Assembly: GCA_028821395.1 (NCBI GenBank)
Contig: JAPPGP010000206.1
Coordinates: 1 to 64,000, forward strand
Length of the DNA stretch: 64,000 nucleotides
Source of the DNA: Defluviicoccus sp.
Lineage (GTDB): Bacteria; Pseudomonadota; Alphaproteobacteria; MPNO01
Direction of reading: 5' to 3'
Shown here in pieces: positions 52,369 through 61,461 of the stretch. The position numbers were made by a program, and so were the translations under genes. Position 1 is the first letter of the stretch. Each line of letters opens with the position of its first letter. Below the pieces are notes generated by a model. That model saw only the letters and a program-made list of their open reading frames with translations, searched no databases and was not told the DNA's origin.

Positions 52369-53313
52369 ATGAAACTCTTGGCGACAACCGCCATCGCCGC
52401 CGCTGTCGTGGCGGCAGGCGCCTCGGCGCAGACCGTGAGCATGGGCACCAACCCGCAGGGCTCGCTCGCCTATTCCGCCGGCGCCGGCGTCGCCAAGGTG
52501 GCGATCGAGAATGCCGGGGTGAAGATGCGCGTCGTCCCGCAGGGCGGACCCGTGGTGACGCTGCCTCTGCTCAACGACGGCGAGCTCGACTTCACCATCT
52601 CGGTCAGCGTGGTCACTGCGTTCTCGATTTCCGGCGGCGCCATGTTCAAGGGCCGCAAGCAGGAGAACGTCCGCGTCGTCGCCTCGCTGTTCCCGCTGGT
52701 GGTCGGCATGTTTGTGCGCAACGATTCGCCGTTCAAGACGATCGCCGACCTCAGGGGCAAGCGCCTGCCGTCGCGCTACACCAAGCAGAAGATTTCCGGC
52801 CTGTTCAGCCAGGCGCAACTGGCGACCGCGGGCATCGGCTTGGACGACGTCACCGGCGTGCCCGTGCCCAACGGCGTACGCGGCGTCCAGGACTTCATGG
52901 AAGGCAAGGTCGATGCGGCGAACTGGTCGCTGTCCTCGGGCAAGACCCGCCAGGCCCACGCCGCGGTCGGCGGCATTCGCGTGCTGTCGCTCGAAATGAA
53001 CGACAAGACCCAGGCCATCGTCCGCAAGATCGCTCCGGGCGCCGTGATCGGGACGATCCAGCCCCAGCCGCTCTATCCCGGGGTCATGGGTCCGACCAAC
53101 GTGCTGATCGCGCCCTTCATCGTGAACGCCAGCACCAAGACCCCGGACGAGACGGTCTACAAGGTGGTCAAGGCGCTGCATGCCAACAAGGCCAAGCTGG
53201 TCAGCGTCCACAAGTCCTTCGGCCAGTTCGACCCGGCCAAGATCAATCTCGATATCGGCCTTCCCTACCATGAGGGCTCGAAGAAGTTCTTCAAGGAAGC
53301 CGGGCTGATGTAA
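52369..53313 (+). CDS. TAXI-family TRAP substrate-binding protein
   Basis: 314 aa with signal peptide (KLLATTAIAAAVVAAGASAQ). TAXI features: MGTNPQGSLAYSAGAGVAKVA and the PLVVGMFVRNDSPFKTIADLRGKR region. Periplasmic; TAXI proteins bind acidic solutes such as glutamate or 2-oxoglutarate in studied cases. Good RBS (AAGGGAGACG). Partner of the fused permease 24 bp downstream. Confidence 0.9.
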   Translation: MKLLATTAIAAAVVAAGASAQTVSMGTNPQGSLAYSAGAGVAKVAIENAGVKMRVVPQGGPVVTLPLLNDGELDFTISVSVVTAFSISGGAMFKGRKQENVRVVASLFPLVVGMFVRNDSPFKTIADLRGKRLPSRYTKQKISGLFSQAQLATAGIGLDDVTGVPVPNGVRGVQDFMEGKVDAANWSLSSGKTRQAHAAVGGIRVLSLEMNDKTQAIVRKIAPGAVIGTIQPQPLYPGVMGPTNVLIAPFIVNASTKTPDETVYKVVKALHANKAKLVSVHKSFGQFDPAKINLDIGLPYHEGSKKFFKEAGLM

Positions 53314-53337
53314 CCGGCGCGGCCGGCATCGGGGGGC

Positions 53338-55278
53338 ATGGCGAAGGACGAAGAAACCGGGGGCGGGGCGCGGGCGAACTGGTCCGTCCGCGTCCTCGGC
53401 GCCTGGCTCGGCGGGCTGCTCACCGCGGGTGCGCTCGCCGAGGCCGCCGACCTCTACCGCATGGCCGGGCTGGTGCTCTACAACGAGCAGAGGCTCGTGG
53501 TGCTGCTCGGCATCGGCATCGCGACACTGTTCATCGTCAAGCCGGCCCGGGCGAAGACCGAGCGGCTCCGCGTGCCGTGGTATGACTGGCTCGCGGCGGT
53601 CGCGGGTCTCGTCGTCTGCGCCTATGTCGCCTGGGACTACGAACGCATCTTCGAGAACCTCCACTTCCGCCCGCCCGACGCGGTCGCCGCCAGCGTCGTG
53701 ATCGTCGTCCTGGTGGCGGAGGGGCTCCGGCGCACCGCGGGCCGGGTGCTGTTCTGGTTCATGATCTTCTTCATCGCCTTCGGCCTGGTCGGTCATTTCG
53801 TGCCGGGCGCGTTCCAGGGCCGGTCGGTCGATGTCGACCGCATGTTCATCTATCTCGGCATCGATTCGAACGGGTTGCTGGGCATCCCGCTCACCGTGTC
53901 GACGACCATCGTGATTGCGTTCATCTATTTCGGCGTGCTGCTCGACACGTCCGGCGGCTCGCGCTTCTTCACCGACATTTCGACGGCGCTGATGGGCCGC
54001 TACCGCGGCGGCTCGGCCAAGATCGCGGTGACCGCCTCGTCGCTGTTCGGCTCGATCTCGGGCTCGGCGGTGTCCAACGTGGTGTCGACCGGGGTGATCA
54101 CCATCCCGCTGATGCGCAGGGGCGGCTACCCGGCGCACGCCGCCGGCGCGATCGAGGCGGTGGCCTCGACCGGGGGCCAGTTGATGCCGCCGATGATGGG
54201 CGCGGCCGCCTTCGTGATGGCCGAGTTCCTGCAGATCGGCTACCGCGACGTGGTGCTGGCGGCGCTGATCCCGGCGATCCTCTACTACGTCGCGCTGTTC
54301 ATCCAGGCCGATCTGTTCGCCGCGCGCGGCGGCATCACCCGGGTGGACGCGGATCTGATACCTGCCCGGCTGAAAGTCCTGCGCGCAGGCTGGCCCTATA
54401 TCGTTCCCTTCGCGGTGGTCATCCTCTGCCTGTTCCACTTCAACCTGCGCCCGCACGCCTCGGCGCTGTGGGCCGCCGCCAGCCTGATCCCGATCGGCCT
54501 CGTGCTGGGCTACAAGGGCGAGCGGATGGGCTGGCGGGCCGCCTTCGCCGCGCTCGGCCGGACCGGCGCGATCGTGGTGCAGATCGTCATGATCGGCGCC
54601 ATGGCGGGCATCATAATCGGCGTGCTCAACATCACCGGGCTGGGCTTCGCGCTGACCCAGGCGATCATCCAGTTCGCCGGCGGCAATCTGGTGCTGATCC
54701 TGTTCCTGGCGGCGCTGATCTCCATCGTTCTCGGCATGGGGATGCCGACGCTCGGAGTCTATCTGCTGCTGGCGACGCTGGTCGCTCCGTCGATGATCGA
54801 GGTCGGAATCCGGCCGATGGCGGCGCACCTGTTCGCGCTCTATTTCGGCATGCTGTCGATGATCACCCCGCCGGTGGCGATCGCCGCCTTCGCCGCGGCG
54901 ACGGTGGCGGACTCGGACCCGATCAAGACCGCGACGGCGGCGGTGATGTTCGGCTGGTCGGCCTATGTGGTGCCGTTCCTGTTCGTGCTCTCGCCCGAGC
55001 TGATGATGCAGGGCTCGACGCTCGCCGTGATCCACGCGGCGGCGGCCGCGGTCGGCGGCGTGTGGCTGGTCTCGGTCGGGGTGATCGGCTACTTCGCCCG
55101 GCCGCTGGATGCGCTCAGGCGAGCGGGCTTCGGCGCGGCGGGGCTCGCCTTGCTCCTGCCGGCGGGCGCTTTCCCCGGCGCGGGCTGGACGGATATCGGC
55201 GGGCTCGCGCTCGCCGCGCTCCTGGTCGGCTACGAGGTCGTCGCGGTGCGCCGGACCCGCCCGCTGGGAGCCGGCTGA
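53338..55278 (+). CDS. TAXI TRAP permease, fused small and large subunits
   Basis: 646 aa, the expected size of a DctQM fusion (4TM plus 12TM). Hydrophobic segments run from about residue 15 to the end; FGSISGSAVSNVVSTGVITIPLM and LMPPMMGAAAFVMAEF are hallmarks of the fused TAXI permeases. Works with the upstream TAXI binding protein. Ends 66 bp before the dioxygenase start. Confidence 0.94.
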   Translation: MAKDEETGGGARANWSVRVLGAWLGGLLTAGALAEAADLYRMAGLVLYNEQRLVVLLGIGIATLFIVKPARAKTERLRVPWYDWLAAVAGLVVCAYVAWDYERIFENLHFRPPDAVAASVVIVVLVAEGLRRTAGRVLFWFMIFFIAFGLVGHFVPGAFQGRSVDVDRMFIYLGIDSNGLLGIPLTVSTTIVIAFIYFGVLLDTSGGSRFFTDISTALMGRYRGGSAKIAVTASSLFGSISGSAVSNVVSTGVITIPLMRRGGYPAHAAGAIEAVASTGGQLMPPMMGAAAFVMAEFLQIGYRDVVLAALIPAILYYVALFIQADLFAARGGITRVDADLIPARLKVLRAGWPYIVPFAVVILCLFHFNLRPHASALWAAASLIPIGLVLGYKGERMGWRAAFAALGRTGAIVVQIVMIGAMAGIIIGVLNITGLGFALTQAIIQFAGGNLVLILFLAALISIVLGMGMPTLGVYLLLATLVAPSMIEVGIRPMAAHLFALYFGMLSMITPPVAIAAFAAATVADSDPIKTATAAVMFGWSAYVVPFLFVLSPELMMQGSTLAVIHAAAAAVGGVWLVSVGVIGYFARPLDALRRAGFGAAGLALLLPAGAFPGAGWTDIGGLALAALLVGYEVVAVRRTRPLGAG

Positions 55279-55291
55279 CCCCGATCCGGTT

Positions 55292-55319
55292 TTGACAGCG
55301 CGAGCGCGCCGTCGATATT
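55292..55319 (+). promoter_or_regulatory. Sigma70-like promoter before Rieske oxygenase
   Basis: TTGACA (55292-55297), 16-bp spacer, GATATT (55314-55319, 4 of 6). The -10 overlaps a perfect 6-bp-arm palindrome (55317-55332), as expected of a repressor operator. Confidence 0.5.
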
Positions 55320-55332
55320 GTTCCGCAACAAT
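55317..55332. promoter_or_regulatory. Operator-like palindrome before Rieske oxygenase
   Basis: ATTGTTCCGCAACAAT: perfect 6-bp arms around CCGC, spanning the predicted transcription start. A related palindrome lies at 61100-61114. The regulator is not in the window or not identifiable. Confidence 0.45.
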
Positions 55333-55344
55333 CCGGAGCGCGGG

Positions 55345-56661
55345 ATGGCCGCAATCGACAAGACGAGAATCGAGAGCCTGGTCGAGCCGGACCGGGTGCA
55401 TCGGCGGGTCTATACCGACCCCGAGATCTTCGCCCTCGAGATGGAGCGGATCTTCGGGCGCGCCTGGATACTGGTCGGGCATGACAGCCAGGTCGCGCAG
55501 CCGGGAGACTGGATCCGCACATCGATCGGGCTGCGCGACGTGGTGATGATCCGCGGCGCGGACGACGCGATCCGCGTCCTCCACAACCGCTGCCCGCATC
55601 GCGGCATGACCGTCTGCGTGCCGGCGAAGGGCGGCGGGCGGCGGCTGGTCTGCCCCTATCACGGCTGGGCGTTCGATACCGCGGGCAAGCTGCTCGGCGT
55701 GCCCCAGCCGGACGGCTACGGCGACGGGCTCGACCCGGGCGATGCGCGCCGTTCGATCGCCGCCGTGGCGCGGGTCGAATCGTACCGGGGCTTCGTCTTC
55801 GCCTCGCTGGCCGCCGAGGGCCCGCGCCTCGACGAATATCTCGGCGAGATCTCGGACGCGCTCGACAATTTCTGCGACCGGGCGCCGGACGGCGAGGTCG
55901 AGATGGTCGGCGCGCCGTTGCGCCAGACCTTCGAGGGCAACTGGAAGCTCCACATGGAGAACTCGGTCGACACCGTGCATCCGGGCTACGTGCACCAATC
56001 CTCGGTCGAGGCGGCGCGGGACTTCATCGCCGCGACCGGCGCGGCCGAGACCGCCGACCAGGCGATCCAGATGTTCAACGCCAACGGGTTTGCGCTCGAC
56101 CAGTGGGACTCCATCGGCATCCACGGCTATGACGGCGGGCACGTCTTCATGGACGGGTTCTATCGCGGCGGCATCATCGATCCCGACCGCAGGGACCCGG
56201 TTTTCGAGGACTACAAGGCGCGCATGGCGGCGGCCTATGGCGAGGAACGGATGAACCGGATCTTCGCGCGCGAGACCTTCAACAACCTGATCTACCCCAA
56301 CCTCTCGTTCAACACGCGGTTCCAGCAGCTTCGCGTGATCCGGCCGGTCTCGGTCGACCGCACCGACGTCCACTCCTACGTGTTCCGCCTCAAGGGCGCG
56401 CCCGAGGAGATGTTCCACACCGCGGTCAAGTTCGTCTCGACCGCCAACTCGCCGGCCTCGCCGGTGCTCGCCGACGACCTCGCGGTGTTCGAGCAGCTTC
56501 AGCAAGGGCTGGGCAGCGAGGCGACGGAGTGGATCGATCTGTCGCGCCGGGCGGGGCGGGAGGAGCCGTTCGGCAATCGCGGCAACCGCGACCGGGCGAC
56601 CAGCGAGCTTCCGATGCGCGCCATGCTCGGCGCCTGGCGGCACTACATGGCGGCCGCGTGA
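55345..56661 (+). CDS. Aromatic ring-hydroxylating dioxygenase, large (alpha) subunit
   Basis: 438 aa from ATG 55345 with GGAG 6 nt upstream; the TTG 55318 start would lie in the promoter palindrome. Rieske 2Fe-2S ligands NRCPHRGMTVC and CPYHGWAF (C-x-H, 17 residues, C-x2-H). Mononuclear iron site: DTVHPGYVH in the C-terminal domain (D-x2-H-x4-H). It inserts O2 into an aromatic or heteroaromatic acid; substrate not known. Needs a reductase and ferredoxin, not seen here. Overlaps the beta subunit as GTGA (56658-56661). Confidence 0.93.
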   Translation: MAAIDKTRIESLVEPDRVHRRVYTDPEIFALEMERIFGRAWILVGHDSQVAQPGDWIRTSIGLRDVVMIRGADDAIRVLHNRCPHRGMTVCVPAKGGGRRLVCPYHGWAFDTAGKLLGVPQPDGYGDGLDPGDARRSIAAVARVESYRGFVFASLAAEGPRLDEYLGEISDALDNFCDRAPDGEVEMVGAPLRQTFEGNWKLHMENSVDTVHPGYVHQSSVEAARDFIAATGAAETADQAIQMFNANGFALDQWDSIGIHGYDGGHVFMDGFYRGGIIDPDRRDPVFEDYKARMAAAYGEERMNRIFARETFNNLIYPNLSFNTRFQQLRVIRPVSVDRTDVHSYVFRLKGAPEEMFHTAVKFVSTANSPASPVLADDLAVFEQLQQGLGSEATEWIDLSRRAGREEPFGNRGNRDRATSELPMRAMLGAWRHYMAAA

Positions 56662-57170
56662 GCGGAGTCCTTTCGTCCGCCGGCAGCGTGGAAGCGCTGC
56701 TCCGGCTGCGCCGGGTCGAGGAGTTCCTGTTCCACGAGGCGCGGCTGATCGACGAGCGGCGCTTCGAGGACTGGCGTGACCTCTACACCGAGGACGGAAT
56801 CTACTGGGTGCCGTCCGAGCCCGACCAGGACAACCCGGTCGACCGGCTGTCGATCTTCTACGAAAACCGCGCGCTGATGGACGTGCGCATCCGCCAGCTC
56901 CGCCACAACGCGTTCTGGGCCCAGATCCCGCCGGTGCGGACCCGCCACGTGATCGGCAACGTGGTGCTGGAGGAGGGCGGCGAGGGCGCGGAGCTTTGCA
57001 CCCGCTCGTCCTTCGTGATGCTGGAGCACCGCGACGACCACCGCCGCGTGTTCGGCGGCGAGGCGCGCCACCGTCTGCGCCCCGAGGGCGAGGGCTTCAG
57101 GATCGCCTGGAAACGCGTCGACCTCGTCGATTGCGAGGGCACCCACAACTTCATGTCGGTGCCCTTTTGA
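56658..57170 (+). CDS. Aromatic ring-hydroxylating dioxygenase, small (beta) subunit
   Basis: 170 aa from GTG 56658, overlapping the alpha stop. SnoaL/NTF2-like fold with EEFLFHEARLIDERRFEDWRDLYTEDGIYWVP split, RTRHVIGNV and the final CEGTHNFMSVPF. Structural subunit of an alpha3beta3 hexamer in known relatives. Converges on the 57268-57726 gene. Confidence 0.92.
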   Translation: MSGVLSSAGSVEALLRLRRVEEFLFHEARLIDERRFEDWRDLYTEDGIYWVPSEPDQDNPVDRLSIFYENRALMDVRIRQLRHNAFWAQIPPVRTRHVIGNVVLEEGGEGAELCTRSSFVMLEHRDDHRRVFGGEARHRLRPEGEGFRIAWKRVDLVDCEGTHNFMSVPF

Positions 57171-57267
57171 GGGCCGGCGCGCAAAGGCCTTCCGCGCCGT
57201 CCACGCCCGGCCCCGCGACGCATTGTCCTTCGAGATGCCGTCTGCGGGCGGTTGGCGCGGTTCCGGT

Positions 57268-57726
57268 TCAGGCCTGGGCTTGAGGGCGGGCGTCCATGAA
57301 CCAGCAGATGCGGCCGACGAAGCCGCCCGCGTCGATGTCGTATTCGGCCCGGTAGAAGATCCGGCCGCCCCGCTCCCCCCTTGACGTGACCGCCAGCTCG
57401 AGCGGGATATTCTCGAGATTGACGATGCGGCTCCGGCACTTCATGGAGAACTCCCGCAGATAGACTTCGCGGTCCTTAACCGTCACGCCGCTGTCATGGA
57501 AGGCATAGATGACGGCGAATTGCTGTATCCAGATCGTGCCCATCGCCGATGACAGATGAAACTCGCCGTCCATGGGCGAAAAGAACCTGTTGACCCTGAC
57601 GGTGCCGATGACTCGCTTCTCTTCGACGACGATGCTGGTCAGCTCGAAGTCATCTTCCTTGTACCCGGCCCTCAAATAGTCCGAGCTGATGGGACCGTAC
57701 CCGTTCTCTGCGAAACCATTGAGCAT
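57268..57726 (-). CDS. Unknown protein, possibly hot-dog-fold (FcoT-like thioesterase)
   Basis: 152 aa. Not confidently recognised. Strand-rich middle with IVVEEKRVIGTVRVNRFFSP, then a helix-like SSAMGTIWIQQFAVIYAFHDSG and the C-terminal strands IFYRAEYDIDAGGFVGRICWFMDARP. This order (strand, helix with IQQFAVIY, strands) is similar to FcoT-type thioesterases. It is alone on the reverse strand between the oxygenase pair and the TRAP unit. Function is inference only. Confidence 0.6.
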   Translation of the reverse strand: MLNGFAENGYGPISSDYLRAGYKEDDFELTSIVVEEKRVIGTVRVNRFFSPMDGEFHLSSAMGTIWIQQFAVIYAFHDSGVTVKDREVYLREFSMKCRSRIVNLENIPLELAVTSRGERGGRIFYRAEYDIDAGGFVGRICWFMDARPQAQA

Positions 57727-58169
57727 ACGTCATCCCCTGTAGCCGACCATCTGGCACACCCCTTGCGCCATTCACCGGAGCCGACCCGCGCCCTTCCTCG
57801 CCTCCGCTGCTCCCCGGGCAGCGCCCGGCCCCCAAGGCCTCGGACGGCCGGAACGCTCCGCGCGGTCGCAGCCAAGGCCTGGCCCTTCGCAGTCCGCGCC
57901 CAGCGTCGGAAACCTCGCCCGGGCCCCTCTCCGAGACTGTCGAATGGAGACCCACACCGGGCGTCTCTCCAGTAGGTGGCGCCGCGGGACAGGGAATTGA
58001 AATGCCGTTCGAGGCGAAGTTCATGCCCGCGACGAAATAGATATGGGCTCCTTGGGCCGGACAGGTCGGTTGAAATGATTTGACCGGTGCGCCGGGCATT
58101 CGAAGGATCGACGCCCATGACCCGGGTGGAAATGCGGGCTGCCGACGGGACGGACGCCGGTAGCGCGCG
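57727..58169. other. 443-bp intergenic region
   Basis: Between the 152-aa gene and the TRAP large permease. Overlapping ORFs of 148-149 codons on the reverse strand lack any pattern of a real protein and have a proline/arginine-biased composition. I see no tRNA or strong terminator. It holds the upstream region of the 57726 start and the 3' end of the TRAP operon; a partial inverted repeat around GGTTGAAATGATTTGACC is visible near 58073. Confidence 0.5.
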
Positions 58170-59486
58170 TCACATCATTCCGGGCAGGTAGAGCGCCGTC
58201 GCCGGCACCAGCACGATGATGGCGAGGCGGACGATATCGCTCACGACGAAGGGCAGGACGCCCTTGAAGGTGTGGTTCATCGGCACGTCGTCGGCCATCG
58301 CGTTGATGACGAAGATGTTGAGCCCGAAGGGCGGGGTGATCATCCCCATCTCGACCGCCATCAGCGCCAGGATGCCGAACCACACACCGACCTGATCGGG
58401 GGTCAGGCCGAGGTCGAGCGACGAGACGATGGGGTAGAACACCGGCATGGTGAGCAGCACCATCGCCAGCGCATCCATCACGCAGCCGAGCAGGATGTAG
58501 ATCAGCAGCATCGCCGCGATGATCAGCAGCGGCGGCGCGTCGAGGCCGAGCACGACCTGGCCCAGCTCCTGGGGCATCTGCGTGAGGGCAAGGAAGGCGT
58601 TGAAGATCTCGGCGCCCATCAGGATCAGGAAGATCAGCGCCGTGGTCTCCGCGGTGTCGACCAGGCACTCGCGCAAGCCCCGCCAGCGCATCCCCCCCAC
58701 GGCGACGGCGAGCAGCCCGACCGCGGCCGCGCCGATCGCCGCGCCCTCGGTGGGCGAGAACCATCCGAGATAGATGCCGCCGACGACGAGCACGAAGACC
58801 AGCGCCGTCGGCCAGATCTCCTGCAGGCTCATCAGCTTCTCGCGCCACGAGGCGCGGGGCACCGCCGGCGCGGCCTCGGGCGCGAGGCGGACATAGACCG
58901 CGACCACGATCATGTAGCCGACGGTCGCGATGATGCCGGGGACGAGCGCGGCGAGGAACAGATGGCCGATCGACTGCTCGGTATAGACGGCGTAGATAAC
59001 GAGGATCACCGACGGCGGGATCAGTATGCCGAGGGTTCCGCCGGCCGCCAGCGTGCCGGTCGACAGCGCGTCCGAGTAGCGGTAGCGACGCATTTCGGGC
59101 AGCGCCACCTGCGACATCGTCGCGGCGGTGGCGAGCGACGAGCCGCAAATCGCGCCGAACATGGCGCAGCCGCCGACCGAGGCGATCGCCAGCCCGCCCC
59201 GCATATACCCGAACCAGGCACTGGCGGCACGGAACAGGGCGCGGTTGAGGCCGGCCTTGGTCGCGAACTGCCCCATCAGCAGGAACAGCGGCACCACCGA
59301 CAGGGTGTAGGACGAGAACCGGCTGTAGGTCGAGTTGTTGAGCGTCTTGATCAGCGGGTCCCAGCCAACCAGGAGCACGTAGCCCAGCCCGCCGACGAAC
59401 AGCATGGCGAGCCCCACCGGCATGCGCAGCATGATCGCCAGCAGCGTGACCGCGAACAGCAGCAGCCCCATCTCGAAGCCGCTCAT
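58170..59486 (-). CDS. TRAP transporter large permease (DctM type)
   Basis: 438 aa from ATG 59486, overlapping the small-permease stop as ATGA. Very close in sequence pattern to the 4944-6260 protein (GAICGSSLATAATMSQVALPEM, GTLGILIPPSVILVIYA), so the two are paralogs with likely related substrates. Last gene of the reverse-strand P-Q-M unit. Confidence 0.95.
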   Translation of the reverse strand: MSGFEMGLLLFAVTLLAIMLRMPVGLAMLFVGGLGYVLLVGWDPLIKTLNNSTYSRFSSYTLSVVPLFLLMGQFATKAGLNRALFRAASAWFGYMRGGLAIASVGGCAMFGAICGSSLATAATMSQVALPEMRRYRYSDALSTGTLAAGGTLGILIPPSVILVIYAVYTEQSIGHLFLAALVPGIIATVGYMIVVAVYVRLAPEAAPAVPRASWREKLMSLQEIWPTALVFVLVVGGIYLGWFSPTEGAAIGAAAVGLLAVAVGGMRWRGLRECLVDTAETTALIFLILMGAEIFNAFLALTQMPQELGQVVLGLDAPPLLIIAAMLLIYILLGCVMDALAMVLLTMPVFYPIVSSLDLGLTPDQVGVWFGILALMAVEMGMITPPFGLNIFVINAMADDVPMNHTFKGVLPFVVSDIVRLAIIVLVPATALYLPGMM

Positions 59487-60049
59487 GACGCAGCCCCGCC
59501 CGCGCGGCGGGACTCCCGCATATGCCCGATCGAGCGCAGCATCGAGTACAGGCAGGCGAGCGACCAGGCGATGCAGCCGATGAAGGCGAGCCCGTACCCC
59601 CACCATTGCGGAATGCGCAGGAACATCGACGCGTCGGAAGCGTGGTAGGTCGCGATCCCGCCGACCGCGAGGCGCCAGGTGACGATCAGGATGCAGACCG
59701 AGAAGATCGCGTTCATCGTCGCGTCGAGCCCGTCGCGCGCCGCCTGGCTCAGCCGCGCGGTGAAGAAGTCGACGATCACGTTCGCCGCGCGCATCTGGCA
59801 ATAGGGCATGAAGGAGAAGATCGCGATCGCGCAGCCGAGCTCGACGATCTCCTGATCGCCGAGCACCGGCAGGTCGAACCCGGTTCGCCCCACAACGCTG
59901 ATCACCGTGAACGCGGTCATGACGATGAGGACGATGCCGCCGAAAACGGCAAGCGCCTCGCTCAGCGCGAACAGCGCCGCTCCGAACCGGTCGTTACGGG
60001 GGGCGGCGAGGCGCTGCCTGGCGCCGCTCCCCGTTTCGGTCTCCGCCAT
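59483..60049 (-). CDS. TRAP transporter small permease (DctQ type)
   Basis: 188 aa, four hydrophobic segments, with SVVGRTGFDLPVLGDQEIVE as in the paralog at 6257-6775 and the shared FMPYCQMRAANVIVDFFTARL. It starts 3 bp after the binding-protein stop. Confidence 0.92.
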   Translation of the reverse strand: MAETETGSGARQRLAAPRNDRFGAALFALSEALAVFGGIVLIVMTAFTVISVVGRTGFDLPVLGDQEIVELGCAIAIFSFMPYCQMRAANVIVDFFTARLSQAARDGLDATMNAIFSVCILIVTWRLAVGGIATYHASDASMFLRIPQWWGYGLAFIGCIAWSLACLYSMLRSIGHMRESRRAGGAAS

Positions 60050-60052
60050 GCG

Positions 60053-61084
60053 CTATTGGCGGTACTTCTTCGCCAAAGCGAGCAGGTCGGCGAACATCTG
60101 CTTGCCGTTCAGCCCCTTGGCGTCCATGTCCCCGATCCACGCCTGGTGCGCCCCGCGCGCGGCCGCCCGCCAGCGCGCCTCTTCGTCGGCCGAGAGGGTG
60201 ATGATCTCGTTGCCCTTCTTGCGCGCGATCTCGCGGCCCGGCGCGGCACCGCCATCCCAGAGCTTCCCGTAGCGCTTGGCGAACGCCTTGCCGGTGCTCA
60301 TCCCGACCGCCTTCTTCTGCTTGGCGTCGAGCTTGTTCCAGCTGCCCATGTTCATCACGGTCAGCAGCAGCGAGTGGTATATCTTCACGTCGGTGTGGAA
60401 CTTGGTCACCTCGGCGTATTTGAAGGGGATGGTGATCAGCCACGGGATCAGCATGCCCTGGGTCTGGCCGCGCGCCAGCGACTCGTAGACGGCGGGCAGC
60501 GGCATCTGGACCGGGACGCCGCCCAGCGCCTTGACCGCCATGCCGATATAGCGCCCGGCGACGCGGAGCTTGAGCCCCTTGATGTCCTCCAGCTTGCGCA
60601 CCGGGCGCTTGGTGGTGTGCAGGATGCCGATATCGATGGCGTTCAGCGTGATCAGCTTGACGGTCTTGAACTCCCGGTGCGCGTACTTGTCGACCCAGTC
60701 CCAGGCGACCTGGCTGAAGGCCTCGCCGGTATCGCCGATGAACGGCAGCTCCAGCGCGGTCAGGATGGGAAACCGCCCGGCGTGGTATCCGGGCAGGGTA
60801 TAGGACATGTCGACCACGCCGTTCTCGGCCTGCGCGATCAGGTCGCGCGGCTTGCCGCCGAGCGCCATGCCATAATAGACCTGCAAGGTGAGCGTGTTGC
60901 CCGAATGCCGCTCGAGATCCTGCTTGAGCGGCTCGAAGATCCACTTGGTCTCTGGCTGCTTGGGCGAGCCGAAAGTGTGGAGCTTCAGCTTCAGCGCATC
61001 GGCCCCCGCCGTACCGGCGCCGAGCGCCAGACCCGCGGCGGCGGCAAGCCCCATCGTCCTGAGCACCGTTCGAAAAGCCGTCAT
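60053..61084 (-). CDS. TRAP transporter substrate-binding protein (DctP type)
   Basis: 343 aa with Sec signal (LGLAAAAGLALGAGTAGA), periplasmic. LRVAGRYIGMAVKALGGVPVQMP is the substrate-binding loop with the Arg; WLITIPFKYAEVTKFHTDV parallels the 6793-7830 protein (WTIMRPFRLHEVTKYHTEV), so these are related transporters. Preceded by a good GGAGGAACGG ribosome site and a palindrome at 61100-61114. Confidence 0.93.
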   Translation of the reverse strand: MTAFRTVLRTMGLAAAAGLALGAGTAGADALKLKLHTFGSPKQPETKWIFEPLKQDLERHSGNTLTLQVYYGMALGGKPRDLIAQAENGVVDMSYTLPGYHAGRFPILTALELPFIGDTGEAFSQVAWDWVDKYAHREFKTVKLITLNAIDIGILHTTKRPVRKLEDIKGLKLRVAGRYIGMAVKALGGVPVQMPLPAVYESLARGQTQGMLIPWLITIPFKYAEVTKFHTDVKIYHSLLLTVMNMGSWNKLDAKQKKAVGMSTGKAFAKRYGKLWDGGAAPGREIARKKGNEIITLSADEEARWRAAARGAHQAWIGDMDAKGLNGKQMFADLLALAKKYRQ

Positions 61085-61099
61085 GTCCGTTCCTCCGTA

Positions 61100-61114
61100 A
61101 TTGCACCGCGCAAT
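61100..61114. promoter_or_regulatory. Operator-like palindrome before TRAP binding protein
   Basis: ATTGCACCGCGCAAT: 5-bp perfect arms with the CCGC centre also present in the palindrome at 55317-55332. It lies 16-30 bp upstream of the dctP start. Confidence 0.4.
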
Positions 61115-61191
61115 CGCGGTCCCTGCTCGTACGGAGCGATCCTAGGACATCAGGGCGCGCGGGCGAAACGGCGCCGGGACGCGTGCCCGCC

Positions 61192-61461
61192 TCAGTCGAA
61201 CAGCACGTCGTCGAGGAACGGGTCTTCCGGGAGCGCGGTTTCGCTGTCCAGCAGCGCGCCGCAGCCGGGGCAGGCGAAACGGCGCAGCACCACCCGCTCG
61301 CCGCCGCTATAGGGAGCCCCCGCCGCGCCCCGCATCGGGATCTCGGTCATCGCGGCCGCCTGCTTCCAGGGCGTTCCCCTGGGGCCGAGCGCGCGGCCGC
61401 ATTTGCGGCAACGGATCTCGCCTCCGTCGATCTCCAGCGTGCTGGAGACCCGCCGGCTCAT
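61192..61461 (-). CDS. Acetone carboxylase gamma-like small zinc protein
   Basis: 89 aa with two CxxC pairs (EIRCRKCGRALG and FACPGCGALLDSE), a zinc-ribbon arrangement seen in the gamma subunit of acetone carboxylases and related hydantoinase sets. Its ATG overlaps the hydantoinase B stop as ATGA (61458-61461). It is the smallest subunit of an ATP-dependent carboxylase/hydrolase in this context. Confidence 0.8.
   Translation of the reverse strand: MSRRVSSTLEIDGGEIRCRKCGRALGPRGTPWKQAAAMTEIPMRGAAGAPYSGGERVVLRRFACPGCGALLDSETALPEDPFLDDVLFD

Noticed and set aside
51649-56643. 1,664-codon open frame on the - strand
   Set aside because: Shadow of five clear forward genes; composition is His/Arg/Asp-rich as expected from antisense of GC-rich codons.
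57650-58118. Overlapping 148-149-codon ORFs in the 443-bp gap
   Set aside because: No conserved motif, arginine/proline-biased, and no ribosome site, so treated as non-coding.
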